64,000 nucleotides of DNA, taken from Argopecten irradians (Eukaryota > Mollusca > Bivalvia > Pectinida > Pectinidae). The stretch covers positions 6,637,778 through 6,701,777 of the forward strand of contig NC_091142.1 of assembly GCF_041381155.1 (NCBI RefSeq), written 5' to 3'. Shown here piece by piece: positions 27,601-40,107 of the stretch. The stretch's first letter is position 1. Every line of letters starts with the position of its first letter. The position numbers were made by a program, and so were the translations under genes. The notes under the pieces are model-generated. The model did not search any database. It was not told where the DNA came from and saw only the letters and a list, made by a program, of their open reading frames with translations.

Positions 27601-30600
27601 ATCAGGATCTGTAATTGTTTTGTGCTAAAAATCTATTCTAAAGATCATTCCAGTAAAACATATCATTACTAAAAAATATCTAAAAGTACTTAAAAGTTTT
27701 CAGAATGGTTAAAGTCAAAAGTTCTGTTATTAAAATCAATAATCCAGGAAAATTTAATATCTTTTCCCTCCTAGGGCCCCAGATGTTTCTCCGGGTTGTC
27801 TTTCTTTCTTTACTCGTACAAATATCTAGAGCGCCCCGCAGAACTTAATTTTTTGTCTGTATATACCTAAAGGACCTTCATTGCTAGAAATGGAACGGTT
27901 TACAGTAATGCATTGGATCTCAGAGTCGTGAACCGATGCATTATTGTTTAGTTTGTTTCCCTTGACCAGCATTAGCCATATGTTTATCTCGGCTGACAAG
28001 CTGAAGTCAACATTTGGTTACAATGAAATTTGGCAGCACTTGTCAAAAATTAAATTAAATAAAATTTACAAAATTATTCATAATCAAACATATTGTACAC
28101 ATTGGTTTTCAAAGACAAATTCTAAAATGATGAATAAACAAGTTGTAAAGCTTTATTTATGTCATCCTCGACGCTCCGTGGGTTACTATCACTAACGTTA
28201 TATCCAACGCTGGACTATTTCAAAGCCATGCAGTCAACCACAGTGTACCATTATATGATGTACATCAAATTACCTGGTGTCTTTGCTTCCAATGAGATAG
28301 TCCAGGGATGGATATGATGTTAGTTATAGTAACTCCTATATGCTCTCTCAAATTCAAATTCAAGAAGTTGATGATGATCGTTGTTTGCCAATTTCAATTA
28401 TGTTATTTATTGATAGTGTCAATAGTTGGATATTTTTCAATTATTTGAGATGAAAATGAAGTAACTATGATATGTAAATATTCTCTGTAAAATATTCCAA
28501 TATTGATCATTTGCCTTTCAGTCAATCATTTCAACAGTTGATGCATGACAAAGGAACAGGTGCCAAACTTATAGGTAGCTTTACAGTGGAAATAGGAGAT
28601 CAGGACGAGGCAGGTTGGTATTATTGGTAATTTATATTTGAGATCGACATATATAATCATATTTGCTGAAATTTGAATCTAATGAGTCAATTAAAACAAA
28701 TGTGTCTCCAAACTAGGAAAACAGCTAGAGTTTTTGACTGGCTTTGGAATAAAAATCCATATTTTTACACTTTTTGACATATAATCATCAGATGGTGGGC
28801 TATTCAAATCGCCTTTTGTCCGTGGTCCGTCGTCCGTCCGTCCTTCTGTCCGTCCGTCCGTTAACAATTCTTGTTACCGCTATTTCTCAGAAAGTACTGA
28901 AGGGATCTTTCTCAAATTTCATATGTAGGTTCCCCTAGGACCCTAGTTGTGCATATTGCATTTTGGGACCGATCGGTCAACAAGATGGCCGACAGGCGGC
29001 CATCTTGGATTTTGATAGTTAAAGTTTGTTACCGCTATTTCTCAAAAAGTACTGAAGGGATCTTTCTCAAATTTCATATATAGGTTCCCCTAGGGCCCTA
29101 GTTGTGCATATTGCATTTTGGGACCGATCGGTCAACAAGATGGCCGACAGGCGGCCATCTTGGATTTTGATAGTTAAAGTTTGTTACCGCTATTTCTCAA
29201 AAAGTGTTGAAGGGATCTTTCTCAAATTTCATATACAGGTTCCCCTAGGACCCTAGTTGTGCATATTGCATTTTGGGACCGATCGGTGAACAAGATGGCC
29301 AACAGGTTGCCATCTTGGATTTTGATAGTTAAAGTTTGTTACCGCTATTACTCAGAAAGTACTGAAGGTATCGTTCACAAATTTCATATGAAAGTTCTCC
29401 AAGAACCCTAGTTGTGCATATTATTATTTGGGACCAATCGGTAAACAAGATGGCCGACCGACGGCCATATTGGATTTTGATTGTTACAGTTTGTTACCGC
29501 TATTTCTCAGAAAGTACTGAAGGGGTCTTTCTCAAATTTTATATGTAGGTTCCTCTTGTACCCTATTTGTGCATAGTACCTTTTAGGACTGATCCATAAT
29601 GCCTTTCGGGACTGATCGGTAAACAAGATGGCCAACTGGCCGCCATCTTAGATTTCATTGTTGAAGTTTGTTACCACTATTTCTTAGAAAGTACTATAGC
29701 GATCAGTCTCAAATTTTATATGTAGTGTATTTGAAAAAGTTTAAAAAGCAGAGAAAAGATCCCTCTTTCCATTGTCAGACATAGATCATTCTTTGGTGGG
29801 CGCCAAGATCCCTCTGGGATCTCTTGTTGACATATAGATTTTAAGAATAAACTACTAAAATTGTGTTTAAGTCGCTTTAATAGGGGAAATGCAGGAAATG
29901 ACAAATCTATACAGATTTATAACTTCAACAACACTAAAGAATCATGTAAGTTATATAAATGAATATTTTAAATAAAGAAAAAAAAATATTGTATAATATT
30001 TATTTTCCCCTATACATTTTATATTATGAAGAAGTGGTTTCATATATTGAGAATTTTAGATAGATAGTACTCTTTTCTACTTGCAGTGCATATCTGGCAG
30101 TATCCAGGAGGGTACCCTGTTCTCAACAATGCAACAGAAATTTACAGAAAAGATAAAGTAAGTTAGACATTAATCTTTATAAAACTACAGAAATATTCAA
30201 TAAAAATAGGCAAATTAAGAAACATTTGCAGGGGTTTCATTATCAGGCGGTACCCAGTTCTTTCCGCCAGTTAAACCTGGCTGTGGTACCGCCTGATTTA
30301 GGCTAAATTACATTAGATAGCTTACAAATAGTATATTAAAGTACCCCCTGAAATTGTAATTGTACTGCCTCTCCTGAAAGATAATGAAACTCCTGCATTT
30401 GGTTATGAATTATGATCATCGTAAAGTTTCAATGAACCTGACAGTAAAGTGTGAACCAAAGCACTGTCATGGTGACAAAATATTGAGAATCTTATTAGTG
30501 TGATCATGTACATATACCTGACTAAGAATCAATTTAGAAATACATCCTCTAGCCCATTCACACCCCCCCCGACACATTTAGGACCTTCTAAATCAAAGAC

Positions 30601-33600
30601 TAGACCAATCCATTTGAAATTTCAGGGGTCATTGAGCTAGTTTACAAAATAATTTTATATATACTGACAATTTGCTTGCTGTTTTTACATTGTTTGCTGT
30701 TTTTACATTTGTTCGTCTCAGAACTCCTCTGCAATCCCTCCTGACTATTTCCTGAAAGAATTTCATTTAAATTTTTAAATGAAATCAAGATCAGATGAAA
30801 AATCTTAAATCTTAATGTTTTGTAGCCTTCTGATATTTAAATTGCTTTTGATTCTGTATACTGTTAGGTAAATTCTACATCCATAAAGTTAGGGCCCACA
30901 TTTTTAATACTTCAGGCATAAGAAATTTCATGAAAAATTGTTCTGAAGAAGCGCACATATTAAAAGCAAGATTGGTAGACGTACCTTAAATAAAGATAAC
31001 TACCTACATGTATCATGAGCTTGTTCCAATTGAATATTAATTTTAATTTCAAGAAAGGTATGTCGCACATATCATTTATATCTTCTATTTAAAAATTTGC
31101 CTGATATTCCTGTCTAGGACTTCATTGATTATCGTCTGCGACGAAACAAAATGCTGCGATCGAGGAAGAACCAGATCTTGCTTCCCTTCAGCTTCTGGCC
31201 AGAGCCCACTGCCAGGAGCGGCAGTAACATTTACGAGATGAGAAGTTATACACTAAAGGTATGGACAAATTTACAGATCATTTACAAAATTATTGGCATG
31301 CTTTAATATTTTCATAGTACATTACATGCTCAGTAAAATTAGAATAAGACTTAGGGAACCAAAATGTAAGTTGTAGGCAAAATAACACTCTTTCCATACT
31401 CATATGGCACAATGATTTGTCACATTAAACATGGATGCATTCTTTCCTTTGAGATGCATTATTATATATGATTGTGAATGACTCACAAGTTTTTGTAAAC
31501 ACACAGAAGAATCACACAGTTGTAAAACATTGTTAAATCCATGGGAAGTAGGAGGGTTGTTTCACAAATATATTACTTCTTCAACTCCCTTCTCCAGAGA
31601 AAAGGAGGGGCGCTTATAAGGGGGGAAATACATTTTCTGCAAATAAGTTTCAACTGATAAACTGCAATATTTTACACCTGTATCATTTAACAGCTTCAGT
31701 TGTTTAAAACAGAATTTATCTCTATTTTGCAGCCTGGTACTATGATTGAATGGGGAAATAATTGGTAAGTATGCAAACTACATGTAAAAATATTTGCAGT
31801 TTTAATTTAAACGTATGATATATAAGATTGAAAAAAAAAGTTTGATAAATTTCCTTTATATGCGATTCATTTGATTATATCATCATCGTTAACTTTCTGG
31901 TTTATTCTTTAATAGTCAGATAATTCTATTACTTTTGAGTTACTGGATATTAATTGATATTTTGATATCAATACGTTCCTAACGTTGAAATACATTTCAT
32001 CTATATTTTAGTAGTGATATATATATATATATTTTGCCGACAAGAACTCATTAGCTGTCATTTATTTCTAACTGCAGTTAGTATCTAAGCCATGCTTTCA
32101 TACTTCGGCTAAATAAATATACTTTATCTGACACAAGGATTTGGGGGGCTATATGTCTGCTGTGAAAAGCTAAAAACAGATTTTATAGAGCTAGCTCAAA
32201 TTTAACTTCTTGAAAAGCAAATATGTGCTTTAACTGAAAAAATAGAGCTCTGGTACTTTTGTTTATTTGTCTAAATGTGTGAAAACTGTTTCGCTTCTGA
32301 CTTCATTTCTAACGCATTTTCATAGATTTTTTCTTCACGTAGCTTGTGGAAATAGCTTTTAATGTCTTGACCAATGATTGAATATGTATAACTAGTAGTA
32401 TGCAGCAACAATCTACAGGAAATTTTTATATTGCTAAAAAATTCTGACAATTAATAAACATTTTTGAAGGGCTCGTGGCATAAAATCACGAGCAGACGAA
32501 CCCGTCTGCGGACTTTTTTCACAAATGGGTGAACTGAACACAGTTCAGCACATCTGGGGTAAGTTTAAGAGTTATCTCCCCTTGCCAGAGCACAGCGTTC
32601 ACGGAATCCTGTGTGCTGAACCTACCATCTCTACCTGAACACTGCGCTACAATTTCTCTAACATTTGTTCCATCAATTAAAAGTAGAATTTCTGCTTTTG
32701 GTGCATCTTTACCTGCTGTTCCAAGTTTACTACTAACAACAGAATTTCAGTGATGCTTTCTCTCGTGTGGCACTCAACAATGAAGCAAATACAACACATT
32801 ATTTTGGGTTGTTTAACTATGAACAAATTGCGTCAGAATATAAGAATGATAAAAATCACCATTTTATTGAATTTTTTATTTCACTTATTTAATTCAGTCA
32901 AACGTTTTAAAGGGACAATTCACTCAGGCTAATTCTTTTATATAACCAAGAAGCAAAATATGACATAAATATATTGTTCTGCATTTCGTATGAAACATAT
33001 AACATAAAATATTGACAAGTTCGAAGTAATTCATTAGTGAAAAAAAAAAAAAAAAAAGTTCTCTTTCAAATGAAAAACAAAATTCTAAAGGCAAACACAT
33101 TTTTGTCTGTTGATTTGATTATTCCGAGCTTTATAAATGGTCACTGGAATTCTGTCTTTTGTTTGGTTGGTTGTAAATAAGTATAACACTAATAATATAT
33201 ACTTTGTACCAGAACGCAGGGAAACTGATACTTTGGCTCACAGAAACAAAATGTTTGTTTACTAGTAATACTTTTCTCCATGCGTAGATGAAAAAATTCC
33301 TTAATTTCCAATCGTGATAAATTGTTGACCACTTTGCTATCAGTAAACTTTTCTGTATCGCTATATTGCTGTTGTTTTGTACTGGATAGCTAATTAAATT
33401 TGCGGTGTTAATATTTCATGGTTTTGAAACATGTTGTGGAGGATTAATTTCGCAGTTTTTAATTACTACAATTTGTGAATTTATTTGATACTTTAATTGT
33501 TCTTACCTATGCAGTTTTGAAATCTTTTCTAAAATTTTATAGAATTCGTGAATTTCAGTTGAAACACATATATAGGGAAAATGATCCACCCGCAAAATTT

Positions 33601-36600
33601 AATCACTATGCTGGTATATAACACTGTTTGATTTTTATGCTACACGTTAAATTTAAATTTCAAGCTGTATATTATTTTTGGTACATCTGCTGTTCTTCAA
33701 CGGAGTCTAAAAGATTTCTTATAATGCATTTTTTGTCTCTGAGCCACAGTAGAGAAGACCTTGTGTTTATCTGTCCTTCCAGAGTTACAGTCATAACGTT
33801 CGTGCTCTGGCAAGTAACAACAGCAACATATAGATAATATCACGGTAAACATATATTGAACATATTCTAGTAAGGATAAAAATCATTAATTTAAACAAAT
33901 TCTATATTCTGTGTTTCATCATTATGAATCTTACAAACTTTTTTGAAAAAATATTGTAAAAAATTCAAATATGAATAAGTTTTGAAATGCGAAAAAAAAA
34001 TTAAAATCAATAAATAAAACTGCAAACTTGGAAAAGTGTCGTTGTTTTATTTAAAAAATTATTAAAAAAAATATATATATATATTATTATGTTGAAACCT
34101 AGTGGTTATTTTTGAAAAGCAGTTTTAACAAAATGATTTATTTCATTCTTACAGTCTAGGATATATATACCGGTATATGTTTACTGTGTTAGCATTACTT
34201 TTCAGAAGCCTGGTGTGAGGGAACTGTAGTTGTGCGTTTATTTACTAATAATGTTAGTTGGTAATGAAAATATATGTGTGTTTAACGTTATATTATAAAG
34301 GGCTCGTGGGATAGAGAACCGAAGGTCAAATGACGAGGCGGTAGCTGGATTATTCACACATTTGGGAGAGCAATACGTTGTACACCATGTATGGGGTATG
34401 TGGTCTTACAATGATCAGTGGTGCTCAAACTGCTAATGTGTGACATACAGTATTTTTTTTTTTTTTTTTTTTTTTTTGTGGGGGGGGGGGGGGGAGGTGT
34501 AGAAATGGTACCAAGTCTTAAAACTTCAGAAATATGCATGTTTCAAAATTTGCTTCCAAATGTTTTAACTGTTTAAAATTCATACTAAGTAGTCAAGTGT
34601 ATTTTTTTTTTTTTTTTCACATTTCATTAATTGCTAGGGCCCATTTCAGAAATACAGACTTATTTGATAATAATTAAGAATGAAGTTATCAAAGTGTAGT
34701 ATTTGACCAAATAAGCGCCCATGTCCCTAGCTACAAGCGCCCCTCTTCCCTTTGAGGCCTCAATTTCAATTGCCCGCGGACATAAATAAAGACAAAATCT
34801 GTAAAGGTTTGCATTCAATTTGTCTTAGTAAGGGGGCCGCGGTGGCTGAGTGGTTAAGATGTCCCGACATATTACCACAAGCCCTCCACCTCTGGGAAGC
34901 GGATTCGAATCCTATATGGGGCAGTTCCAGGTACTGACCACTGGCCGGTGGTTTTTCTCGGGTACTCCGGCTTTCCTCCACAACAAACCTGGCAACATGA
35001 CCCTGGCTGTTAATAGGACGTAAAAATAAACAAACCAAAAGTCTTAGTAAGCACCTTTTTTTTCATTTTTTTTTAAACGCCCATGACGCTTTTTGGGTTG
35101 AATACTGTAAGTTTTGGTGTAAAAGACAGTTGTTTGGGAAATCTTTTTAGTTTTGGACCTTAGTATTTAAGAGCTGGCAATACATACAGTTTCTTTTCCT
35201 TTATTTATTATCATTACCAATATACTGGGCACAGTTGTTATTATACAAATGTCATCATTTTAAAGTTTAAAAGTTGAGCCCAGATTATCCCTAGATCATT
35301 CTGGCATATTATTTGTATAAGTCTTCAGATTTTGCTGTGATGTTTTGTGAAATTCTTAAGAGGTTAATTGGCAACTTCATCTAGCATTTAACAATATTTT
35401 TTAACAAAAAAATATACTATTAATTAGATATTAATCCAATCTAATTAAAATTAGATCTTCTTTGTGTCTCTATGTAGACCTCTACCTTTGCCAAAATGTT
35501 GAGCTTGATATCCAGATTTTGCATAGTGCTGACTATAGCATATTCCCTAATGCCTGATACTCCCAACTTCCTTTAGTCACTGATACATGTAACCTGGCAC
35601 ATCCCCTGAAATGACCCTGGTTTGTTCTGTATTTGCATATTAGAGTGATCTGCCCTTGCAGGTTTGTATTGATTTTGACATCTTTATGTGAATTGTGCCC
35701 ATAAATAATGCAGTCACAATTGATACCTATTCTTAAGGGAGCTAACTCTGCAATACGCAAAGATGAAGGGGATACCTATCCTCAAGGGAGACAACTGTAA
35801 TATGACGGAATAATTGAATGTAAAACACAAATAAAACCAGATAATCCTGATGATAGATAAGTGGTGTGTGACAAAATTATCTGTTAAAGATATAGATCTT
35901 AACTCATTCACCCTGAAATTTCCTAATGAACTGGTCTAGTCTTTGATTTAGAAGAGTCTAAATGTGTCTTCAGGGGTGAATTAGTTAATTGATATTTAAT
36001 TTAATATGTTACATGAAGAGTTTTTGAAGTTGAAGTTACGTGTTTTATAATGTGTTGTTTTTGTTTGTTTAACTAAAAAAAATGCATGTATATGTACCTG
36101 GTAGGTCATAGACAATGTGAAGACAAATGCATGTCTTGGTGAAAGATAACATAATAATAATCCAGATGATAGATATAACCTAATGACATACATCAGCTAG
36201 ATCTTTGAATTCCAAGTTAAAAAAAACTGCCAGTCATATTAATTGTTGTGAGTGATTGTGACTAAATAATACTAATACTTCTATCAATGTGGGGGTTTAT
36301 TTTCCGAGATACCAAAACAATGTGAGTAAATAAAAAGCACAATTTACTGTCGATTAGACCCGCCTTCTGATGATTGTGATATCACAAAATCATATCAAAA
36401 TACGCTAACTAGCATAACCAGTGGAAGGTGGGACTCTCACCATGTTGGTATCTCGAAACCAACAACCGGGTATTTAGTGAGTTGGTATCAGTCTATGACA
36501 AGACTAATTTAATACATAATTACCAGGTATGTAATAGTTCATGTATCATATATTTAATTCATTTTTATTAGCCCACCATCATCAGATGGTGGGCTATTCA

Positions 36601-39532
36601 AATCGCCTTTCGTCCGTGGTCCGTCGTCCGTCCGTCCTTCCGTCCGTCCGTTAACAATTCTTGTTACCGCTATTTCTCAAAAAGTACTGCAGGGATCTTT
36701 CTCAAATTTCATATATAGGTTCCCCTAGGGCCCTAGTTGTGCATATTGCATTTTGGGACCGATCAGTCAACAAGATTTTGACAGTTAAAGTTTGTTACCG
36801 CTATTTCTCAGAAAGTACTGAAGGGATCTTTCTCAAATTTCTTATGTAGGTTCCCCTAGGGCCCTAGTTGTGCATATTGCATTTTGGAACCGATCGGTCA
36901 ACAAGATGGCTTGGATTTTGATAGTTAAAGTTTGTTACCGCTATTTCTCAAAAAGTACTGAAGGGATCTTTCTCAAATTTTATGTGTAGGTTCCCCTTGT
37001 ACCCTAGTTGTGCATAGTAACCTTTTAGGACTGATGCATAATGCCTTTCGGGACTGATCGGTAAACAAGATGGCTGTAACAACGGCCAACCGCCGCCATC
37101 TTAGATTTCATTGTTGAAGTTTGTTACCACTATTTCTTAGAAAGTACTATAGCGATCTGTCCCAAATTTTATATGTCATGTGTTTGAAAAAGTTTGAAAA
37201 GCAGGGAAAAGATCCCTCTTTCCATTGTCAGACATAGATCTTTCTTTGGTGGGCGCCAAGATCCCTCTGGGATCTCTTGTTTAGACAATTAAAGTTATAT
37301 GTACCATATGTTCCATACACATGAATCAAGAAGAGCTTTTAGTATGTTAATTATAGTGGTAGGAATCGGTTGCAATTTTATGATCGATTATTAGTTTTAT
37401 GTAACCAATGGATGATCGATTAAAATTGATTACAGTTTTCTTTGGTCCCACTGACGACCGTTTTCCGGGAAAATCGTAAAACCTTTCTTCTTCACATATT
37501 GCCATCACCTCAGGTTGTTTATGTTTTCACAAATAAAACTATACTCCTCTGAACGTTTACATTACCACATATTCGTATGTGCTCTTTAATTCGTTTAGAC
37601 GCTTGATATGAGCAAAAACACACACAAGCAATTGATTTCAACAAGTTTTCTACAACATTTCTTGCGTGTTTTACTGATCGGCTAATTATACACTTTCATT
37701 TTAATATCATGATGTCGGACAATTCCGATGGAACTTGATTAATTGGTCAAACCAATGATACTCGATGAATCGGAACAGCACTAGTTAATTACCACCAAAA
37801 ATTACAAACATTTTGATAATTAGAATACTTCCAATTCATAGCTTTCAATTTTACAAGTACATATAAAATTATTGTATTTACATCTACAGTGCAGTGAAAT
37901 GAGTATATATGGTTGGAGTATGCAGCCACATTTTGTCTACAATTTCATTTCACATTTATACAATGTTATTAGTAATTTTATAGTGATTTCTGCATGTATG
38001 TTTCAATTTAAACATACATGCATGTATGTTTCAATTTAAACATACATAAGACATAAAAATCACAATTTTACAGTGCATAATGACCGTGGTGTACGTAACT
38101 AACGTTTAAAAGGCATCATATATATGCTTGTCTGTCCATTTAGATGAATTTCACAGCTTCATTCATTAAACATTATGGTTTTCAAATGTTTGATGAAGAA
38201 AACATAACATGTCAAAATTTTCGCCCAGTTATGGCACATATAATCAGGGTAAAAATATATATAGCTAAATATGTAATGCTGTCTGAATTTAATACTGACT
38301 ATACTTCTTTGTGATTTTAACTACATTATTCCCATGCCAATTGAAAATAATTAAAATGGTGTTTGTTTTATTTGTTGGAAGTACATTTATACAGGGGATC
38401 TTAAACTTATTCTAAAAAAATGCAATTTTATACGCAATATAACAGTCTGATCTAGCTGTTTCCATTAGAAGATATATAAAAATATATATGTACATCCTCA
38501 TATCCAAGTTTAATAGTCGTAATTAGTAACCCCTGGATACTGAGTGTGCATGATCTACACATGTATATTTATATGTGAATATCTACAATTCAATTCAGAG
38601 GTAACTAGTATGCATATAATAATTATGATGGGTCATATTTTTGGAAAACTGGCAGAAATGATGATTTTAATTCTCTTACTTTGTCTTCATTTTTAAGCTG
38701 AAAAATTACTGTTTTACCAGAATTAAAAATTAAATTTAATAATGTTTCGACATCTTTTAGGTTACACTGATTTACAATCACGTAAAGAGACAAGAGAGCA
38801 GGCTTGGAGTAAACCTGGCTGGGACGAGTGTGTCGCCTACACTGGTGAGTTAACAAACAAAACACATTCTAGAATACAAACAGAATTATTTCTGGTCCTG
38901 GCTTTTAATCTGACACCATGATTTGTAGTACATTGTACATGTATTTACCAAGTGAAGTTTTTCCGAGTTTGTTAACATGAATGACCTTGAAATTTATTGA
39001 AGGTCAGTGTGGTGATGAAGATGTTTGACTATATACCTTTTACCAATTCAAGCAACCCCATCCCTATTAGCGCCCCTCCCACTTTTTAGGCTTCAATTTC
39101 ACTTACTTCATGAATTGATTTATTTAATTTGTAGTCTAGAATAACTTTATCAAGGCTTGTCCAAATTTGTTTCTATGAAGTGCTCCTGTATTTGCATCAA
39201 TTTTTTAAGTGCCATTGGCACTTATTGGGTCAAATATGGTAACCTTTTCATATAACTCATTCATCCCTGAAGTTACATTTAGACTCTTCCAAATCAAGAA
39301 CTAGAACAGTCCATTGTGAATTTTCAGGGATGAATGAGTTCAACATATGTGAATAGGATATGTTGATAGGCAAAATAAATCCGAACCAATCATGACTAAA
39401 GTTTGTGTGTTGCTCTTTGTGTTTTGTGAAAATATCTTAAAATGAAAATGTATGCTCTTATTTTCAGTGCCCCTGATTCGCCACATGCAGTCAAGAATCT
39501 TAATCCCAACACCATTCTCACCCCTCCAGTAG
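24612..39532 (+). CDS. NIPSNAP: NIPSNAP1/2 homologue, ten coding positions with a duplicated exon 8
   Basis: Mitochondrial protein of the NIPSNAP family (dimeric alpha-beta barrel fold). In mammals NIPSNAP1 and 2 collect on damaged mitochondria and recruit autophagy receptors. Coding exons: 24612-24715, 26741-26892, 27509-27554, 28522-28613, 30087-30157, 31118-31258, 31733-31764, one of 32470-32558 or 34301-34395, 38761-38844, 39468-39532. Every junction is GT-AG and in phase, giving 291 or 293 residues (human NIPSNAP2 is about 286). The start is a basic, acid-free presequence (AVAKQLFSRNS) typical of mitochondrial targeting. Family landmarks follow: [63 protein letters not shown], and the invariant C-terminal SPLQ. 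NIPSNAP1 and 2 are vertebrate paralogues, so a single symbol is safer. Introns carry several mobile elements. The gene diverges from CFAP73. Confidence 0.95.
24716..26740. other. NIPSNAP intron 1
   Basis: No supported exon. A tRNA-like SINE fragment lies at 26225-26360 on the minus strand. Confidence 0.5.
26225..26360 (-). mobile_element. Possible tRNA-derived SINE fragment
   Basis: Read on the minus strand it contains GGGTCGTGAGTTTGAGCC, similar to a Pol III B box. A recognisable A box is missing, so this is tentative. Confidence 0.35.
26970..27355 (-). mobile_element. MITE family A, inverted copy
   Basis: Carries the inverted version of the element at 44742-45048, including GCAACATGTGATGCCTCTAA and GTATCCCATAATATAAATTA. 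It has added C-rich tracts. It lies in NIPSNAP intron 2. Confidence 0.65.
28790..29832 (+). mobile_element. Pearl/Helitron-like element, family 1, 155-bp core units
   Basis: Starts ATCAGATGGTGGGCTATTCA, then GTCCGTCGTCCGTCCGTCC. Core units begin TTGTTACCGCTATTTCTCA at 28871, 29026, 29181, 29336 and 29491, an exact 155-bp period, with a longer last unit. It closes with the hairpin GATCCCTCTGGGATC and CTCTTGTT. No transposase frame. It lies in NIPSNAP intron 4. Confidence 0.75.
30227..30397. mobile_element. MITE with inverted ends in NIPSNAP intron 5
   Basis: Left end GCAGGGGTTTCATTATCAGG and right end GATAATGAAACTCCTGCA are inverted. An internal GGCGGTACC / GGTACCGCC pair lies next to the left end. 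Confidence 0.65.
30545..30612. mobile_element. MITE family C, partial copy
   Basis: Matches the ~87-bp hairpin seen whole at 35897-35985: CATTCACACCCCCC near one end and GACTAGACCAATCCATT inside. Confidence 0.55.
31345..31640 (+). mobile_element. MITE family A, diverged copy
   Basis: Follows 44742-45048 in the same order: AACCAAAATGTAAGTT, ATACTCATATGGCAC, ACATTGTTAAATCCATGGGA and AGGAGGGGCGCTTATAAG. The left end is eroded. It lies in NIPSNAP intron 6. Confidence 0.55.
32470..32558 (+). CDS. NIPSNAP: NIPSNAP alternative exon 8a
   Basis: An 89-nt exon between TTTTTGAAG and a GTAAGT donor. It completes the W codon from exon 7 and encodes ARGIKSRADEPVCGLF then SQMGELNTVQHIW, homologous to the segment after GTMIEWGN(N/Y) in other NIPSNAPs. 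It is two codons shorter than 8b and than the vertebrate segment, and has Q where the usual HH pair begins. Entry phase 2 and exit phase 1 equal those of exon 8b. Confidence 0.87.
34301..34395 (+). CDS. NIPSNAP: NIPSNAP alternative exon 8b
   Basis: A 95-nt exon between TATTATAAAG and a GTATGT donor, 1.74 kb downstream of exon 8a. It encodes ARGIENRRSNDEAVAGLF then THLGEQYVVHHVW, closer to the vertebrate sequence (EAVGGFF, YVVHHLW, from memory) and of the usual length. Splicing 8a to 8b would give a TAG five codons into 8b. Skipping both would give a stop three codons into exon 9. Exactly one must be used. Confidence 0.88.
34452..34496. repeat. Poly-T then poly-G tract
   Basis: About 26 T followed by about 15 G, just 3' of NIPSNAP exon 8b. 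The run lengths may be unreliable in assembly. Confidence 0.8.
34700..35110. mobile_element. MITE split by a SINE
   Basis: Left end AGTATTTGACCAAATAAGCG and right end CGCTTTTTGGGTTGAATACT are inverted relatives. The middle is taken up by the SINE at 34833-35040. Related fragments lie at 39030-39245 and 46905-47035. Confidence 0.6.
34833..35040 (+). mobile_element. tRNA-derived SINE, full length with 11-bp target duplication
   Basis: The A box (TGGCTGAGTGG) and B box (GGATTCGAATCC) are well kept in the tRNA-like head. A conserved central part follows (GGTGGTTTTTCTCGGGTACT, CTTTCCTCCAC) and then an A-rich tail (AATAAACAAACCAAAA). GTCTTAGTAAG flanks it exactly at 34822-34832 and 35041-35051. 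This is the layout of mollusc SINEs with a shared central domain, but I cannot name the family. Confidence 0.85.
35645..35785. mobile_element. MITE family B, diverged copy
   Basis: GTGATCTGCCCTTGCAGGTT at left and ACAATTGATACCTATTC then GGGAGCTAACTCTGC at right match 15893-16040. A second right-end-like piece (GATACCTATCCTCAAGGGAG) follows at once. Confidence 0.6.
35897..35985. mobile_element. MITE family C, whole hairpin
   Basis: About 87 bp: AACTCATTCACCCTGAAATT, CTGGTCTAGTC, then TTTAGAAGAGTCTAAATGTG and AGGGGTGAATTAGTT. The ends and the central TTAGA...TCTAA are inverted. Confidence 0.7.
36573..37281 (+). mobile_element. Pearl/Helitron-like element, family 1, second copy
   Basis: Starts AGCCCACCATC...GATGGTGGGCT (a hairpin) and a CCGTCC microsatellite. 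Three to four core units follow, some internally shortened. It ends GGGCGCCAAGATCCCTCTGG and CTCTTGTTT. It lies in NIPSNAP intron 8. Confidence 0.75.
37282..38760. other. Rest of the NIPSNAP intron before exon 9
   Basis: AT-rich, with a short direct repeat of GCATGTATGTTTCAATTTAA at about 37992 and 38021. No supported exon. Confidence 0.5.
39254..39343. mobile_element. MITE family C, whole hairpin
   Basis: AACTCATTCATCCCTGAAGT then TTAGACTCTTCCAAATCAAG and CCATTGTGAATTTTCAGGGA with TGAATGAGTT, the reverse orientation of 35897-35985. Confidence 0.65.
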
Positions 39533-40107
39533 GACGAAAAGGATGAACGCTCTATCTACGACATTGTCGATCCAAAGTTCTGTGGAGAGATAGACAATTG
39601 ACAAATACTCTTAAGAGATAAACCTTTGTCATGGATTCACTATGAAAGACTTGTGCAACTTTCTCTTTTTATGTTTAATTTTTTTGACAAGATCGTATAA
39701 TTCATCATGTAAAAATGTCCTCCATATATCATAGTGCCCTTGAAAAATTTATTTTAAGATTTATGAAACATGATTTGTGCTGCTAACAGGGTGAATCAGG
39801 AGGAAAAGATGTATTGGACTAGATTTCGTGAATTTTGTCAAAATGCACTTGTTTGGGGTAGACATTGAAAAAGAACTTTGTGTAAAATTATTACAAGTCC
39901 CTGTGCTATAGAGAAAAGGTGAGGACTTGTTCCATCAGTGGTAACATACTGTTGTCACGTAAATATTGAATGTTTGTATATCAAATATACATGAACGTAC
40001 ATTCAACTGGGTTGTTTTTAAAGTAGAATTTATTTAAAGAGATCTTGGAATTCAGTGAATCTGAAAGATTGCTTGGACTTTGTAGTTTTGACCTGTTATT
40101 AAGTGGA

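Noticed and set aside
34833-34925. Functional tRNA gene
   Set aside because: A and B boxes are present, but the cloverleaf does not close and the sequence continues into a SINE body with target duplications.
36661-36849. 62-codon frame and its counterpart at 49876-50070
   Set aside because: Both are core-unit translations of the pearl-like family 1 repeat.
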